Positions 23,861 through 36,639 of a stretch of 64,000 nt of DNA are shown piece by piece. The first letter of the stretch is position 1. Each line of letters starts with the position of its first letter. The position numbers and the translations under genes are program-made. Origin of the DNA: Symsagittifera roscoffensis (Eukaryota > Xenacoelomorpha > Acoela > Convolutidae); assembly GCF_963678635.1 (NCBI RefSeq), contig NW_026971130.1, positions 24,060 to 88,059 on the forward strand, read 5' to 3'. The notes under the pieces were generated by a model. That model worked only from the letters and a program-made list of their open reading frames with translations. It was not told the origin of the DNA and searched no databases.

Positions 23861-24961
23861 GAACTTTTAAATAGTTGCCAAATTTTCGTACCTGAGGAGG
23901 TGGTCAAAGAATTTTGAGAAGTGATATTAGGCTTTTATGAGTGATTAGAAATTTACAAAGAAGCCGCAAAAAAATAACTAAGTATCTATTTGAAAAAATT
24001 TAAAGTTTTGAAATGATTATTTTAAAATACAGAACTGGTCGGGAAAAAAGCATATGAGAATTGTTTTAGTTTTTCGAAATGTTTTTTGTTTTATTTTTGA
24101 GTTGACAATCGAGTTTGGTAGGATTGTTTATTGATTTTTAACAAATGGGTTGACTATGAGCAGTTTTTTGTGAAGAGAAATCTCTTGGTCTAGAAATGGG
24201 CTTCCTTATTTTGTTTTTATTCTTTGGATAATTAGGGGTTTTGTGAAGTTGTATCGACTTTAGGCTAAATGACCATGTCGGATTTTGTCTTTAGGATTTT
24301 TCAATATTTTTTCTTGGGGGTGGTAGGAGAGTACCGGGTGGTAGGAGAGGTTTCTAACAATTATATTATGTTTGTTTAAATTGTCAATATGAGTGTATTG
24401 CTTATTTTTGACCTGTATGTCTGATACTTATAGTTTCATATCTATTTGAAGTTAGCTGTTTGTCGAGTAGTGAAGTGGTGTCAAAGTGGGGCGATGTTTT
24501 GAAATGATTTTGATTAGTTGAATTTGAACAAGTTTGTTCAAGGTTTAAAATGAAATATTGAGAAAAAAGTTGATATATTTCGAAAAAATATACCCTAATT
24601 AACCAGAGGGGGTTTCTGTAATTCATTTTTCCTTAATATTTTAGATTGTGGAATGAAAGTTTGATAATCTTTTGGTGTTTGACTTCGGAGTCGTGATGAT
24701 TTACGGTGATGTCATTTTTCGTTTGTTTCTTGTGGTAAAATTTTTCTTGTAGTGTGTGATGAAGTCTTTGTTTTTGAGGTATTTGGTTTTGGTTAATCAC
24801 TGTATTTTCTGGTAAAGTGGCTTCAATTAACTGTTATTCATGTGTTTTTGGTAAAAATTATGATTGATAATTGATTTAACCGTTGGTGTTTCTGTTGGTC
24901 ATTCATATCTGAGGGTTTTCTTACAATTTTTGAACCTGTAAAGAAGTTTTATTGTGCTAGT

Positions 24962-26090
24962 TCAGGAAGGGCGTATTCTTTTGGGTAATATGGCAAGATT
25001 GTTTCTATGTTGAACTATTGTTTTTTGGTTGGAATCAGTAACTTTATATTTAACATCAGTGTGTTTGTCAATTATTTGAGATTGTTCTTTTCGGATAGGT
25101 TGCAATTTTTTAGATATTCCTTTTTGTGTTTTAAATTTTGGGATTAAAACGTATGTTCCGATTTTCAAATTGGTAGCTAATGTGAATTGTGTATGTGTTT
25201 GTGATTAAATATTTTGTCTTTGTAATAGACTTTGGCTACACTTTGATCATCTTCATTGTTTTTTATCTCAGTTTAGAATACACATTCTGTATCTGTTCCG
25301 GAGGTTAATTTTAAGTTTTGTGGATGGCGAAAGTAATCTTCATCGTGTGTATGTTATAGTAAATTAAAACAACTTGATTCTTTAGTAGGTTGACAGTAAG
25401 CTTGTTCGTTTCTGGAGGAGTTTGCTGTGAACATATTTGGTTTTCGTGGCGTTTGATTGAAAACCACTTCATATGGTGATAGTCTTAGAGTTGTTGTTAT
25501 TTATTGATTTATAAGCTAGTGGAAAAAGTTTTACGTCTGTTGACCATTCAGCGTATTTGTTGTTGTTTCCATTTATGATACATCTAATATATTCATATAG
25601 GGATTGGTGTTCATACCTTCAACTAAACCAATAAATCTTGGAGCATGAGATGTTCGAGGTTTATATTTATTGTTATAAAGATGGCATAAGGCGATGATTT
25701 CATTGTTTATGAATTCAGTGCCGGTGCCTGTGACAAGGATTTTGGGTAATCCAAATTTGACTATCCAATTTTTGTAGAGTCTTGTGTATGCATAATAAGC
25801 ATTACAATGAGGTTTAGGTTTGAGTGATAAGTAGTGGGTAAATGCTTCAAATATTACCACTATGTTCGAATTTCCTTCTGCGAAGGGCGACATAGGGCCT
25901 TTTGTGTCAAACGCTTTACTGTGGTTACACAAACTTTTTTTTTCCAAATTGGTGCATTTGGAAAGTAGAAACTTTGAACAAAAAGGTTTTTTTTCTGATC
26001 CTACATGTCCTTTTGTTTTTAGGGATTGTGAGACGTGAAACGCTAGAAGTATCATACCCAATGGTAGACAGGATTCTTTCATTTCTGGGT
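24962..26090 (-). pseudogene. Retroviral-type integrase of gypsy element 1
   Basis: The ORF 26082-25573 holds the end of the zinc-binding region (KTKGHVGSEKK) and the core. The first catalytic Asp lies in AFDTKGP. The second position reads VTGTGTEF, with Gly where the family has Asp. The catalytic Glu is in GLVEGMN. The C-terminal domain follows at 25168-24962 (MKIGTYVLIPKF, VQHRNNLAILP). The enzyme would insert element cDNA in the nucleus; loss of an active-site Asp and the broken frame mean it is not functional. Confidence 0.8.
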
Positions 26091-26589
26091 TTCGATATTC
26101 AAAATTTTGATATTTTCATTTTTCGGTGTTTTTGAATTTTCTGAAATATCTAAGGAATGTTTTTTTTCCTAAAATTGTCATATCTGCTTTTCGGGGTTTT
26201 GTTTTATACTTATGCCAGGTTTTTTTTTTGTCTAATTACAGGGACAAAAATTTGGTGTTTTTTAAAAATTCTAGTGTTATTTTTCCTGTAATTGGTAGAA
26301 AAATGTTTTGAATTTGGTTTTTGAGAGAGATATATTATCTAAGGGGTCTTGTAAAATGAAAATTTGGTTTATAAGGTATTCGAATTTAAATTTAGGGGTC
26401 CTGGTAAATTTATACTATCCTTTAAGTTTTCTTTTTCTATTAAAGGGAATGAATGTTTCTACATAACTTTTCTTTGGGTGATTTGGCTGTGTGTTATATT
26501 TGATCCATGATGAGTTTGGTATTAGTTTAAATGTAGATTTTCCGAATAGATACTTCGTAATGGTAATCTTGGCTATGAAGGTATAAAGG

Positions 26590-27300
26590 AAAGCGTTGTA
26601 AATTATTTATTACTGTGGTGTAAGGATCGGTTAAATGCAGATTTGCCTTCCAAGCTTGGTGATGTTTCGTCATTTGCAAGGAAAAGTTTTATATTTTGTG
26701 GTGCTTCTGCGGTTGTTTTCCTTGTTATTAATTCAGGTGCTGTTTTTCCACTAAGTCTGTCTGGTAATGCAAGGTTTTTTCCTGCAATCCATGCTATATG
26801 TAAGTTTGGAGTTTTCATTCAGATATGTTGAAATCTATAAACTCTATGGTTTGGGTTTGATTTTTGTGTAAATAGGAAAATTATAGGTTTGCGATCTGTA
26901 AATAGAACTGTTGCATGTTTTGATCCAAGGAATAAAAATTCATATTCTGTGAGAGTAAATTTAAGGGCTGTACGTTCTCTCATGAGTGTTGAGAATCTAA
27001 ATTAGGCTTGTGTAAATAGTCTTAAGTTTGCTGATAATTGGTTCATTTTTTTAGTTCTTTTGTATCGATCACAAAAGTTCAGATTGTAATAGTGCTGCAT
27101 TCTTTCCAAAATTTGAATCATCACACAGCAAAAAATTGTTGATCTGGATCTGGGATCGTGTTTGATATCTGTTCTGTAAGGAGGATATTTATTTCATCAA
27201 AACGATTTTGGTGTTCTAATGTCCATTCAAAATTATCTTGCTGTCTAAAAATATTATAAAAAGGTTGTAGGTATAGATGCATTTTATGGACATTTTTACT
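26590..27300 (-). pseudogene. RNase H and connection zone of gypsy element 1
   Basis: The minus-strand frame 26818-26603 carries NLHIAWIAGKNLALPDRLS, the end-of-RNase-H motif of gypsy elements (normally G-x-N-x-x-A-D-x-LS), with Pro-Asp before the Leu here. Between it and RT the frame is broken, although a piece such as EFLFLGSKHATVLFTD near 26940-26885 resembles part of the RNase H fold. This part would degrade the RNA template during reverse transcription. Confidence 0.55.
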
Positions 27301-28170
27301 TAAAAATTTAGCATTCCAAAACTTTCTTGGGTTTTATTTTTATTTGATGGTGGTTGAAGTTTCAAAATAGCATCTGTTCCCAATTTTAATGGAGTGATTG
27401 TATTTCCTTCAATAATATGTCTAAGGAATTTAACACGGTTGAGAAAGGAATGTGAGTTATCTAGCGCTGCTTTCATGTTTTCTTTAAGTAAGATCTGATG
27501 ACATTGTTCTAAGTTTCTAAACATTTCGTGTTTTGTTTGTGATGGTTTAAAAACGTCGTTTAGTTTTGTGATAACATTCTTAACAAGAACGCGTGGTCGG
27601 AAATTTTTGCTCATAAAGGCTGAAAAAGCTGCTGGTCCTATGGAAAATTGATAGAAAAGTTTATTAAAATCGTATCTTTGGTTTCCAATAACGAATTGTG
27701 CTAGGCGTCGTGGTTATTCATCTAATGGAAATTGATTATATGCGCTGTTAATCTCAACTGTTGTATAATACTGTTCATTTTTTTAAGTTAAAATTAACTG
27801 GGTTGGTTCTATGGGCCAATTACATTTAGATTCATCAATTAGTGAATTGAGATATCTCGCATCTAAAACAATTTTCAGTGATTCGCCTTTAGCGAGAATG
27901 ATTACAGGCTTTACGAAAGTATTTCTTCTTTGTTTACTGGTGAGATAATTTCTTACTGTTCTAGAAAGTCTAGTAATCTATTCACTTTGTCTTTTAGTGA
28001 ATTGGTACTTTACTCGCTCGTTGTTTTATGAAAACAGCGTCAAGTTGGAAAGGAAGATGTAATGTTGAATTTACTTTTCCAACATCAAGTTAGATGTGGC
28101 CTAAACCATTGGGTATTTATGTAATAGTTCTGGTAATTGGTCAAACTCTTGTTGAGTGAATTGGGAATAT
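27300..28170 (-). pseudogene. Reverse transcriptase of gypsy element 1
   Basis: The minus strand shows VEINSAYNQFPLDE near 27760, FVIGNQRYDFNKLFYQFS near 27670 and GPAAFSAFMSK near 27620, the palm region. The YxDD box position reads ITKLNDVF (near 27565). The first catalytic Asp position is Glu (EINSAY). The thumb and connection follow at 27520-27300 (KFLRHIIEGNTITPLK). In-frame stops are present. This copy cannot be active. Confidence 0.75.
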
Positions 28171-29510
28171 TGGGAATTGAACATTGTGAGAAACTTTCAG
28201 TGTGCACTTGTGTAATTCGAAATTAAAAATGTTGGTTTTAATTAGGTTTTTTTATGAAATAATTTGTATTTCGTTTAGAGTAGTTTTTTATATTTTTAAT
28301 TGATAATTTTTCATTGCGAATTGTCGATTGACAAATGTCCAGTGACTTTAAAATGTTTTTTACTCTAAACGCTCTTTCTTCTTTTGGTAGATTGTTGCAT
28401 TTGTTTTGCAATATCCTAGAAGTCCTAGGTGTAATGTGATTTTATATGTTGGGTGGTTGAATACGAGCAAAGAGATTATGTCTGAATTTGTATCCTTTGT
28501 ATATTTAATGGATGCGACTGTTACTTTGAAAAAACTTATTGTTTGATTTAAATTTGAGGTCAGCTATGTAATGCTGTTGTTTATTTTGATCAACATTAAA
28601 ATTGATGTATTCGATTTACAGAGAATTTATATACATATCCTGATAATGGTTTCAGGTTTTTGCATTGTTGATTGTATATAGGGTACAATTTGGAGAAAAA
28701 TGGTGGTTGTCAAGTAAATCTCTGAAAGAATGTTTGAGATATATTATTCATTCTTGTATACTTATATTAAATATGTAATTTGCCATTTAAAATCATAATA
28801 GTGAGAATTGATTTTGTGATAAATAGTATTCCAATGATATTGTGTTCCATACCTCTGTTATGTTATATTTGTTGCAAAATTTTAGTTAAGAGCTTATTTT
28901 GTTTCATTATTCGGGCTGCAACGAGGTATAATTGGGTTTTCTGTAATTTGTAAGACCTTATCCTTGTGATGAGGCTAATTTACTTGAATTTTGAGATGAT
29001 AATTTTGGATGTGGAGTTTGGATTTCATTCCATGTGGGGATGTTTATAATAGTTGATTATGCTCCTGATTTCAAAGTTTGATGATTGAACATCTTTACAC
29101 TTTGGGCTTTCTAAGACGAGTGGAATTGTTCAAATTTTTTCTTTAGGTGGTTGTATTTTCTTTGTCGTATTGTGATATATGCTATTCATACTTGAACTGC
29201 TTTTAATTTCTTGTGGAGTGTAATCTGCATGGTTTTGGCTATTGTTTGTCTTTTCCAGATTAGAAATGCTTGCATTATTTTGATAACATTTCGAATCGAT
29301 TGGTGTTTCGCATTCGTTTTCAATTTGAAGCGTCTTTATTAAAATCGTAATTTCTGTTTCGCTTTCGACATTTATGGTTTCGCAATGAATGTGATTTGTT
29401 TGTAATTCTGAAGTTTCTGTTTTATCAATGTATTATCAATCCTGGGAGGGTCTGGTTGAGTTTCTTCTGTTGATTGCACTAGGTTAATTTGGCTTTGACG
29501 TTTTGGTGTA
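28170..29510 (-). other. Protease/linker zone of gypsy element 1
   Basis: No long frame. A minus-strand piece near 28560-28400 (VTVASIKYTKDTNSDIISLL and LGLLGYCKTNATI) looks like the region after a retropepsin. No DTG catalytic motif was found. Confidence 0.4.
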
Positions 29511-30640
29511 CTACTTTGTTTGTATATCTTCGGTTTCGATTAAATGATGAATTTTTTTCAAATGGTTTGAAAAGGAACAAGTTCTAATATAATTTGAGTA
29601 ATTGCTTCTGTTTGAATTTGATCTTGAATGATTATAGCGATTTTGATTGTTTTGATTATTTGATTTGCTATATCTAATTTGCGAAAAATTTTGTGATTTT
29701 CTTCTGCCTGAAATCCTCCGCAAAAATAATTTCGCTAAAGTGATTGTTGTTTATGGTTGATGTAGCTGTCTGGAAGCGGTTTTACTGAACTGTGATTACT
29801 GTGGAGGTTTTTGCTTGGTAGGTTTTGGTCCTTTTTTAAATATCGGTAAAAAGTTTTATCTGATTTTCTATGTTTTTGTTGTTTGATGTGATTATCCTGT
29901 TGTTTTTTTGTTCATTCAGCAATGCTATATCCATATTTACGACAATAATTGCACCATTTTTCAAATGCTGGTCTACCTTTGAAATTTGGATTTTTTTTCG
30001 AAAATATTTAGTATTTGAGTGGTTTTCTCTGCTATTTCATTGTCGGAGTCATGAATATTTCATTGTCGGAGTCAGTCCATTTCAATCTTATTTCGGGAAA
30101 CTCCTGTTTGCAGGGACTGTTTACTTTTTCAATTAAGTTGTCTTTTAAGCTGTGACAAGTTTGTACTTGTCCTCGAGGGGGTTCACTTTGTGGATGGATA
30201 AATTTCTGTCGTATTCGATCATTTTCTGTACCTTAGATTTGTTAGATGGGTAGTTTTCAGTATGTTGTATTGGCTGATTCCAATTACATAGTCGTACCGG
30301 TTTAGTAATATTTGATTTTTTAACTTTGCCTTCGTCTTTAATTGATGATAGTGATGTAGATTCTGAGTCAATCAAAAATTTGTTGTTAATCTTTTAGGTG
30401 ATTTTTGTCTATTGAATTTGTTAGGTTCTGAAGTTCTTGAATTGTTTTTTTTTCTGATACTGAAACAGTGTTACGTGTTTTTGAAAATCTTTTTTTTAAA
30501 ATTTCGTTTTTGTTTTGCTGTTATTGTCTTTGTTTGTGCTTGTCTTTTTGATCTGATATATCCTACTGTTTGTCTGTGCGGTTTGATTACAAGATCAGAT
30601 GTTTCGTTTCTATTTGAACAATTGAATAATATGATATAAT
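29511..30640 (-). pseudogene. Gag nucleocapsid region of gypsy element 1
   Basis: Near 29960-29910 the minus strand encodes CNYCRKYGYSIAE followed by a stop, a CX2CX4HX4C zinc knuckle in which His is Tyr and the last Cys is a stop. A downstream basic Asn/Ser-rich tail (29723-29511, NNQNNQNRYNHSRSNSN) fits an RNA-binding gag end. An upstream frame 30375-30145 (Ser/Lys-rich) may be gag too. The capsid domain itself was not recognised. Confidence 0.5.
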
Positions 30641-30668
30641 AATATTACTGCTTGAAATATCTCATGAC

Positions 30669-33600
30669 ATACGGTTTAGGATGATGGATGCAATACTCGG
30701 AGGTTAGAGTTTTGTATCTTAAGCTGTTAATTCTGACGGTTTTTGTGTGGTTATCTTAACATGGTGCATAGATTGTCTAGGTTGACGGGTTAGGCGTAGA
30801 GACATTTCAATCAAATTGTCTATTTCATCTAACTTTTTGCAATTTTGCAAATGTCTTATTCTAACTATGATTACCTAAATCCAGTTAAGAAAAGGTCTTG
30901 TTCGAGACTTTTGGTCGCAATAGATGAACTATGTAGGAAGTACTGTACTCATAGAGTAAATTCAGATAAAATTTACCGTCTGTTCGTCACGCTTATCTTA
31001 CTTTCGCCCAGATATATTCGTTCAATTCTTAGTCTAATACCAATCTCAATCTAAAACTCCTATCACAATAGATCTAGTGTATACTGGTAATTACGAGTTG
31101 GTTATTGGAGTTTACCAGAAGGAGAACAACTGTATTCTAAGGTTTATTCAAATTGTTCTGGTGCTGAAACTACAAGTAGTTTCAGCACTTACCTGTAAGT
31201 GTCAATGTTATTGATGAAAAATGGTTGGTTAGTTAGTAAATTTTTATAGAGATAGTTTTATCAATAATATAATTGGCACATCTTTTGAAAATATTTTCTT
31301 TTTTTTCCACTATCGTTTTTGAGTCACCTATTTTATTATGTTCTTAAAATTACTATATATCATCAAGATTGTTTTCTTTTTATGTCGAAAGAGTACTAAG
31401 AATAGTTTGGTCCAATTCCACTCAGTATAACGCCTGTCTGATACGGTTTAGGATGATGGATGCAATACTCGGAGGTTAGAGTTTTGTTTCTTAAGCTGTT
31501 AGTTCTGACGGTTTTTGTGTGGTTATCTTAACATGGTGCATAGTTTGTCTAGGTTGACGGGTTAGGCGTAGAGACATTTCAATCAAATTGTCTATTCCAT
31601 CTAACTTTTTGCAATTTTGCAAATGTCTAATTCTAACTGTGATTACCTAAATCCAGTTAAGAAAAGGTCTTGTTCGAGACTTTTGGTCGCAATAGATGAA
31701 CTATGTAGGAAGTACTGTACTCATATTCGTTCAATTCTTAGTCTAATACCAATCTCAATCTAAAACTCCTATCTCAATAGATCTAGTGTATACTGGTAAT
31801 TACGAGTTGGTTATTGGAGTTTACCAGAAGGAGAACAACTGTATTCTAAGGTTTATTCAAAATGTTCTGGTGCTGAAACTACAATTAGTTTCGGCACTTA
31901 CAAGTAAGTGTCAATGTTATTGATGAAAAATTATTGTTTAGTTAGTAAATTTTTTTAGAGATAGTTTTATCAATAATATAAATGGTTTATAAATACTAGC
32001 TCAGAACTGGTTCCAGCTATCCGGGGTTTAGAGTGTTTTTAGTTTTTGTTGCTTACTGTAGTGAAGGACCAGGGAGGTAGCTTCCTTTTAGAGGCTTGAG
32101 TAGTGACTTTTTGATGAGAGAAGTTATGTAATTGTTTGAATAGGGAGAAGAAGATTGTTCGTTCGTGTTCAATTGTGGGTCTAGTTTGATCGTGGATCGT
32201 CTTGGTTGGTTGTGTCAAGACTTCAGATCGATGCAATGATGTGTTGGTTTAGTTAAGCTAAGAGCGTGGCTACCGGCAAGATGAAGTTTGACTTTTTCGT
32301 GTAGTTCCAAGTGACTGGGATCGGTATGAGAGGTCAACATCGAGTCGGTCATTGGTCTGTTTCAATGGTTTTTCTTTGGTGCGATGTTGGATCCATTATT
32401 TCAATGCTTTAGAGGTTGTCTTCTGATTTTGCTTTAAGTTTTGCTTTGTCTTTTTTTGAAAGCATCAAACAACCTTCTTTTGAATAAATGAAATTTTAAA
32501 CAAAACGTCTCAAACTCAAATTTGATACTGATTTCATCTAGAGAAGTATATGAAAAGGTTTTTTTTTGTGTGAGATGACTTAATTGTTTCAAAAACCGGG
32601 ACTTCATCAAATATCTCCATTGAAAAACTTGTATAAGCTCCGTATCAAAATTGACTGATCTGATTTATACTAATTTTATATGGTCAAAAACGCCTTTGCG
32701 AGAGAGACTTGTTTTTGATCTTTTTTCGAGAATGTCTGCAGTTGACTTTCTTTTTCCACCCTCCAACTGTTTCCGAACTGTTTTTGTTCGCACATCTTTT
32801 GAAAAAGTTTTCATTTTTTTCCACTATCGCTTTTGAGTCACCTACTATATTATGTTCTTAAAATCACTATATATCATCAAGATTGTTTTCTTTTTATGTC
32901 AAAAGAGTACTGAGAATAGTTTGGTCCTATTCCACTCAGTATAACGCCTGTTTGATACGGTTTAGGATGATGGATGCAATACTCGGAGGTTAGAGTTTTG
33001 TTTCTTAAACTGTTAGTTCTGACGGTTTTTGTGTGGTTGTCCTAACATGGCCATAGATTGTTTAGGTTGACGGATTAGGGGTAGAGACATTTCAATCAAA
33101 TTGTCTATTCCATCTAATTTTTTGCAATTTTGCAAATGTCTAATTCTAATTCTAATTACCTAGATCCATGTAAGAAAAGGTCCTGCTCGAGAATTTTGGT
33201 CGCATTAGATGAATTATGTAGGAAGTACTGTACTCATAGAGTAATTTCAGATAAAATTTACCGTCTGTTCGTCACGCTATCTTATTTTCGGCCAGATATA
33301 TTCGTGCAATTTTTAGTCTAATACCAATCTCAAACTAAAACTCCTGTCTCAATAGATCTAGTGTATACTGGTAATTACGAGTTAGTTCTTGGAGTTTAAC
33401 AGAAGGAGAACAACTGTATTCTAAATTTTATTCAAACTGTTCTGGGGCTGAAACTACAAGTAGTTTCAGCACTTACAAGTAAGTGTCGATGTTATTGATG
33501 AAAAATGGTTGGTTAGTTAGTAAATTTTTATAGAGATAGTTTTATCAATAATATAATTGGCACATCTTTTGAAAATATTTTCTTTTTTTTCCACTATCGT

Positions 33601-35324
33601 TTTTGAGTCACCTATTTTATTATGTTCTTAAAATCACTATATATCATCAAGATTGTTTTCTTTTTATGTCGAAAGAGTACTAAGAATAGTTTGGTCCAAT
33701 TCCACTCAGTATAACGCCTGTCTGATACGGTTTAGGATGATGGATGCAATACTCGGAGGTTAGAGTTTTGTTTCTTAAGCTGTTAGTTCTGACGGTTTTT
33801 GTGTGGTTATCTTAACATGGTGCATAGATTGTCTAGGTTGACGGGTTAGGCGTAGAGACATTTCAATCAAATTGTCTATTTCATCTAACTTTTTGCAATT
33901 TTGCAAATGTCTTATTCTAACTATGATTACCTAAATCCAGTTAAGAAAAGGTCTTGTTCGAGACTTTTGGTCGCAATAGATGAACTATGTAGGAAGTACT
34001 GTACTCATAGAGTAAATTCAGATAAAATTTACCGTCTGTTCGTCACGCTTATCTTACTTTCGCCCAGATATATTCGTTCAATTCTTAGTCTAATACCAAT
34101 CTCAATCTAAAACTCCTATCACAATAGATCTAGTGTATACTGGTAATTACGAGTTGGTTATTGGAGTTTACCAGAAGGAGAACAACTGTATTCTAAGGTT
34201 TATTCAAATTGTTCTGGTGCTGAAACTACAAGTAGTTTCAGCACTTACCTGTAAGTGTCAATGTTATTGATGAAAAATTATTGGTTAGTTAGTAAAATTT
34301 TATAGAGATAACTTTATCAATAATATAAATGGTTTATAAATACTAGTTCAGAACTGGTTCCAGCTATCCTGGGCTTAGAGTGTTTTTAGTTTTTAATTGC
34401 TTACTGTAGTGAAGTACCAGTGAGGTAGCTTCCTTTTAGAGGCTTGAGTAGTGACTTTTTGATGAGAGAAGTTATGTAGTTGTTTGAATAGGGAGAAGAA
34501 TATTGTTCGTTCGTGTTCCAATTGTGGGTCTCGTTTGATCGTGGATCGTCTTGGCTGGTTGTGCCAAGGCTTCAGATCGATGCAATGATGTTTTGATTTA
34601 GTTAAGCTAAGACCGTGGCTAAGTGCAAGATGAAGTTAGACTTTTTCGTGTAGTTCCAAGTGACTGGGATCGGTATGAGAGGTCAACATCGAGTCGGTCA
34701 TTGGTCTGTTTCAATGGTTTTTCTTTGGTGCGATGTTGGATCCATTATTTCAATGCTTTAGAGGTTGTTTTCTGATTTTGCTTTAAGTTCTGCTTTGTCT
34801 TTTTTTTGAAAGCATCAAACAACCTTCTTTTGAATAAATGAAATTTTAAACAAAACGTCTCAAACTCAATTTTGATACTGATTTCATCTAGAGAAGTATA
34901 TGAAAAGGTTTTTTTTTGTGTGAGATGACTTAATTGTTTCAAAAACCGGGACTTCATCAAATACCTCCATTGAAAAACTTGTATAAGCTCCGTATCAAAA
35001 TTGACTGATCTGATTTATACTCATTTTATATGGTCAAAAACGCCTTTGCGAGAGAGACTTGTTTTTGATCTTTTTTTTTGAGAATTGTTTCGAGTATTTC
35101 TGCAGTTGACTTTCTTTTTCAACCCTCCAACTGTTTCCGAACTGTTTTTGTTCGCACATCTTTTGAAAATGTTTTCATTTTTTTTCCACTTCTTCGCTTT
35201 TGAGTCACCTACTATATTATGTTCTTAAAATCACTATATATCATCAAGATTGTTTTTTTATTATGTCAAAAGAGTACTGAGAATAGTTTGGTCCTATTCC
35301 ATTCAGTATAACGCCTGTCTGATT
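30669..35324. repeat. A-B-A'-B' array of fused LTR and Maverick fragments
   Basis: Four units each start ATACGGTTTAGGATGATGG: A 30669-31440, B 31441-32955, C 32956-33724, D 33725-35324. A and C are about 770 bp, B and D about 1515-1600 bp. Each begins with LTR-like sequence and ends in sequence that continues, in D, into the Maverick structural-protein gene (junction word AACGCCTGTCTGAT). Short units carry about 160 bp of Maverick, long units about 550. The heads of A and D share an identical 69-codon frame, while the tails of A and C match each other. This mosaic suggests unequal exchange. B lacks about 65 bp found in the others (near 31723). Confidence 0.85.
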
Positions 35325-35771
35325 TTGCTCCAAACAATAACCAAAATTATGAATCAAGTCAGCATTTTGACTGATAAATACTGTTTGATCCTCAGGTAAA
35401 TGAATAGCTGTTTTTTGTGTAGTCTCATCTACTGATATATGAATTCAGTTATAATAATGTTTTTGTGCGCCAAGTCGTTTTTGAACTTGTCATTCATGGC
35501 TACAACTATATCAGCTATACTTTGATACAATCATGTTCAATATGTATCGTTCAATCTTTCTTATTTCCTCAGAACTTTCTTTCCCATCTACGAAAGTAAA
35601 CGTTCCTTTAGTAACGTTTTGTTGAAACAAAGGGTACAATTTTTCTGAAAAAGCAAGGTCCCATTCTTCTCTAAGATGTAATTGTTCCTGTAGAAAGTTG
35701 GTATAAGAACAAAGACTTTTTTTGGGATAACAATTGACGGAAGCATTAGAAACTAAAGTAAAAGCATCCAT
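34745..35771 (-). pseudogene. Maverick structural protein (unknown fold), degraded
   Basis: It starts at 35771 with MDAFTLVSNASVNCYP, then FLQEQLHLREEWDLAFSE and QNVTKGTFTF. This N-terminal pattern (SNAS, W-[ED]-[VL]-A, NVTxGxF) is typical of a conserved Polinton-associated protein, from memory. After a frame break it continues near 35440-35330 (LPEDQTVFISQNADLIHNFG). A C-terminal part runs to 34745 (FCLKFHLFKRRLFDAF). The last 0.55 kb lies in array unit D and is copied in unit B. It follows integrase on the same strand, overlapping by a few codons. Confidence 0.5.
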
Positions 35772-36620
35772 AATTTCTGATCGATAGAAATGTGTTTTTT
35801 AAAATTATTAACCTTTAAACTGAACTTTTCCACTGCTCTGTTTTGTAAAAAGCTCCTAGATTTTTTCTTTTTTGAGATGTTTGATGATATATGTTGCCAC
35901 TTTCTTAAATGATATTGATGATATTGCAAACATTTCATCGGTAAACTGTGCCTTGTATCCTTATCTGAATTGAATACTTTTTTCTAAATTCTCAGTCTAT
36001 CCCCAAGTTTGAACTTTGATTTAATATAATTCATGATTGATTAGTTACACAAACCAATAAAAATGTCATTTTTTCCACATCTCTCACATTATTTCCAGTA
36101 GTACAATTTTGCGAAAAATCAAGATAGAAAGAAATTTTTGCAATTTGGGAACAAGTTTTTTATGATGATTTCCAACAAAACAGTATAATATATGTTTTAG
36201 AGACTGAACTGCTCTCTCTGCGAATGCAGCTTTTGTTTCATTCATGTTTGAGTAAGCTTAAAGTCTTTTTCCCCATTTTCTGTTCCTTTATCAACCCATA
36301 GATTTTCAGGAGGGCTCTTTTGAGAAACATTTTTTTTTTGAAAAATTGCAAAGTGTGTTTCGCATACTTTTTCACATTGTCTGAGCTCTGAAAAAATCTC
36401 GAAAAAAAATCTACAGCAAGTAATGGACACTTATCTCTATTGTTTTGAGATCGAGTAGCTACCATGTCTACAAAAGCGAAATCCATACATCAGATTGTAT
36501 TGGTATGTTTTAAAAAAGCTTGAATCTTTCAAAAACGTCTGGTTGGTGAACCAATTTTTGTATACAATGTATTGAATTGTAAGAATTGTTCTAGTTTTTT
36601 TTTTAAAATAAACAGCTCGC
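35753..36620 (-). pseudogene. Maverick integrase (retroviral-like)
   Basis: The core begins near 36486: FAFVDMVATRSQNN (first Asp), CPLLAVDFFSRFF, then in another frame NLWVDKGTENGEK (the WVDKGTE motif, second Asp), then METKAAFAERAVQSL-like sequence near 36240-36190 (NETKAAFAERAVQSLKH, catalytic Glu). A C-terminal piece follows at 36030-35753 with KFKLGDRLRI, the usual chromodomain-like tail. Frames change at least three times. The role would be genome integration of the linear element. Confidence 0.75.
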
Positions 36621-36639
36621 TTTACTCGGGTATTGCACA

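Larger units (their letters stand above)
17850..30660 (-). mobile_element. Ty3/gypsy-like retroelement number 1, minus strand, heavily decayed
   Basis: Reading right to left the order is gag (knuckle near 29950), a protease/linker zone, reverse transcriptase (about 28170-27300), RNase H zone (about 27300-26590), integrase (26090-24962), then an env-like ORF region (about 23860-19080). This pol order (RT-RH-IN) is Ty3/gypsy-type. LTR-like blocks flank it on both sides (14850-17535 and 30669 onward). Many stops and frameshifts interrupt every gene. The element and its LTR blocks lie between the two parts of a Maverick. Confidence 0.75.

Noticed and set aside
30845-34110. Repeated 69-codon plus-strand ORF (30845, 33901; diverged at 33130) as a gene
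   Set aside because: It lies in the LTR-like block, is missing part of its frame in unit B, and has no domain; its identity between units reflects recent duplication of the block.
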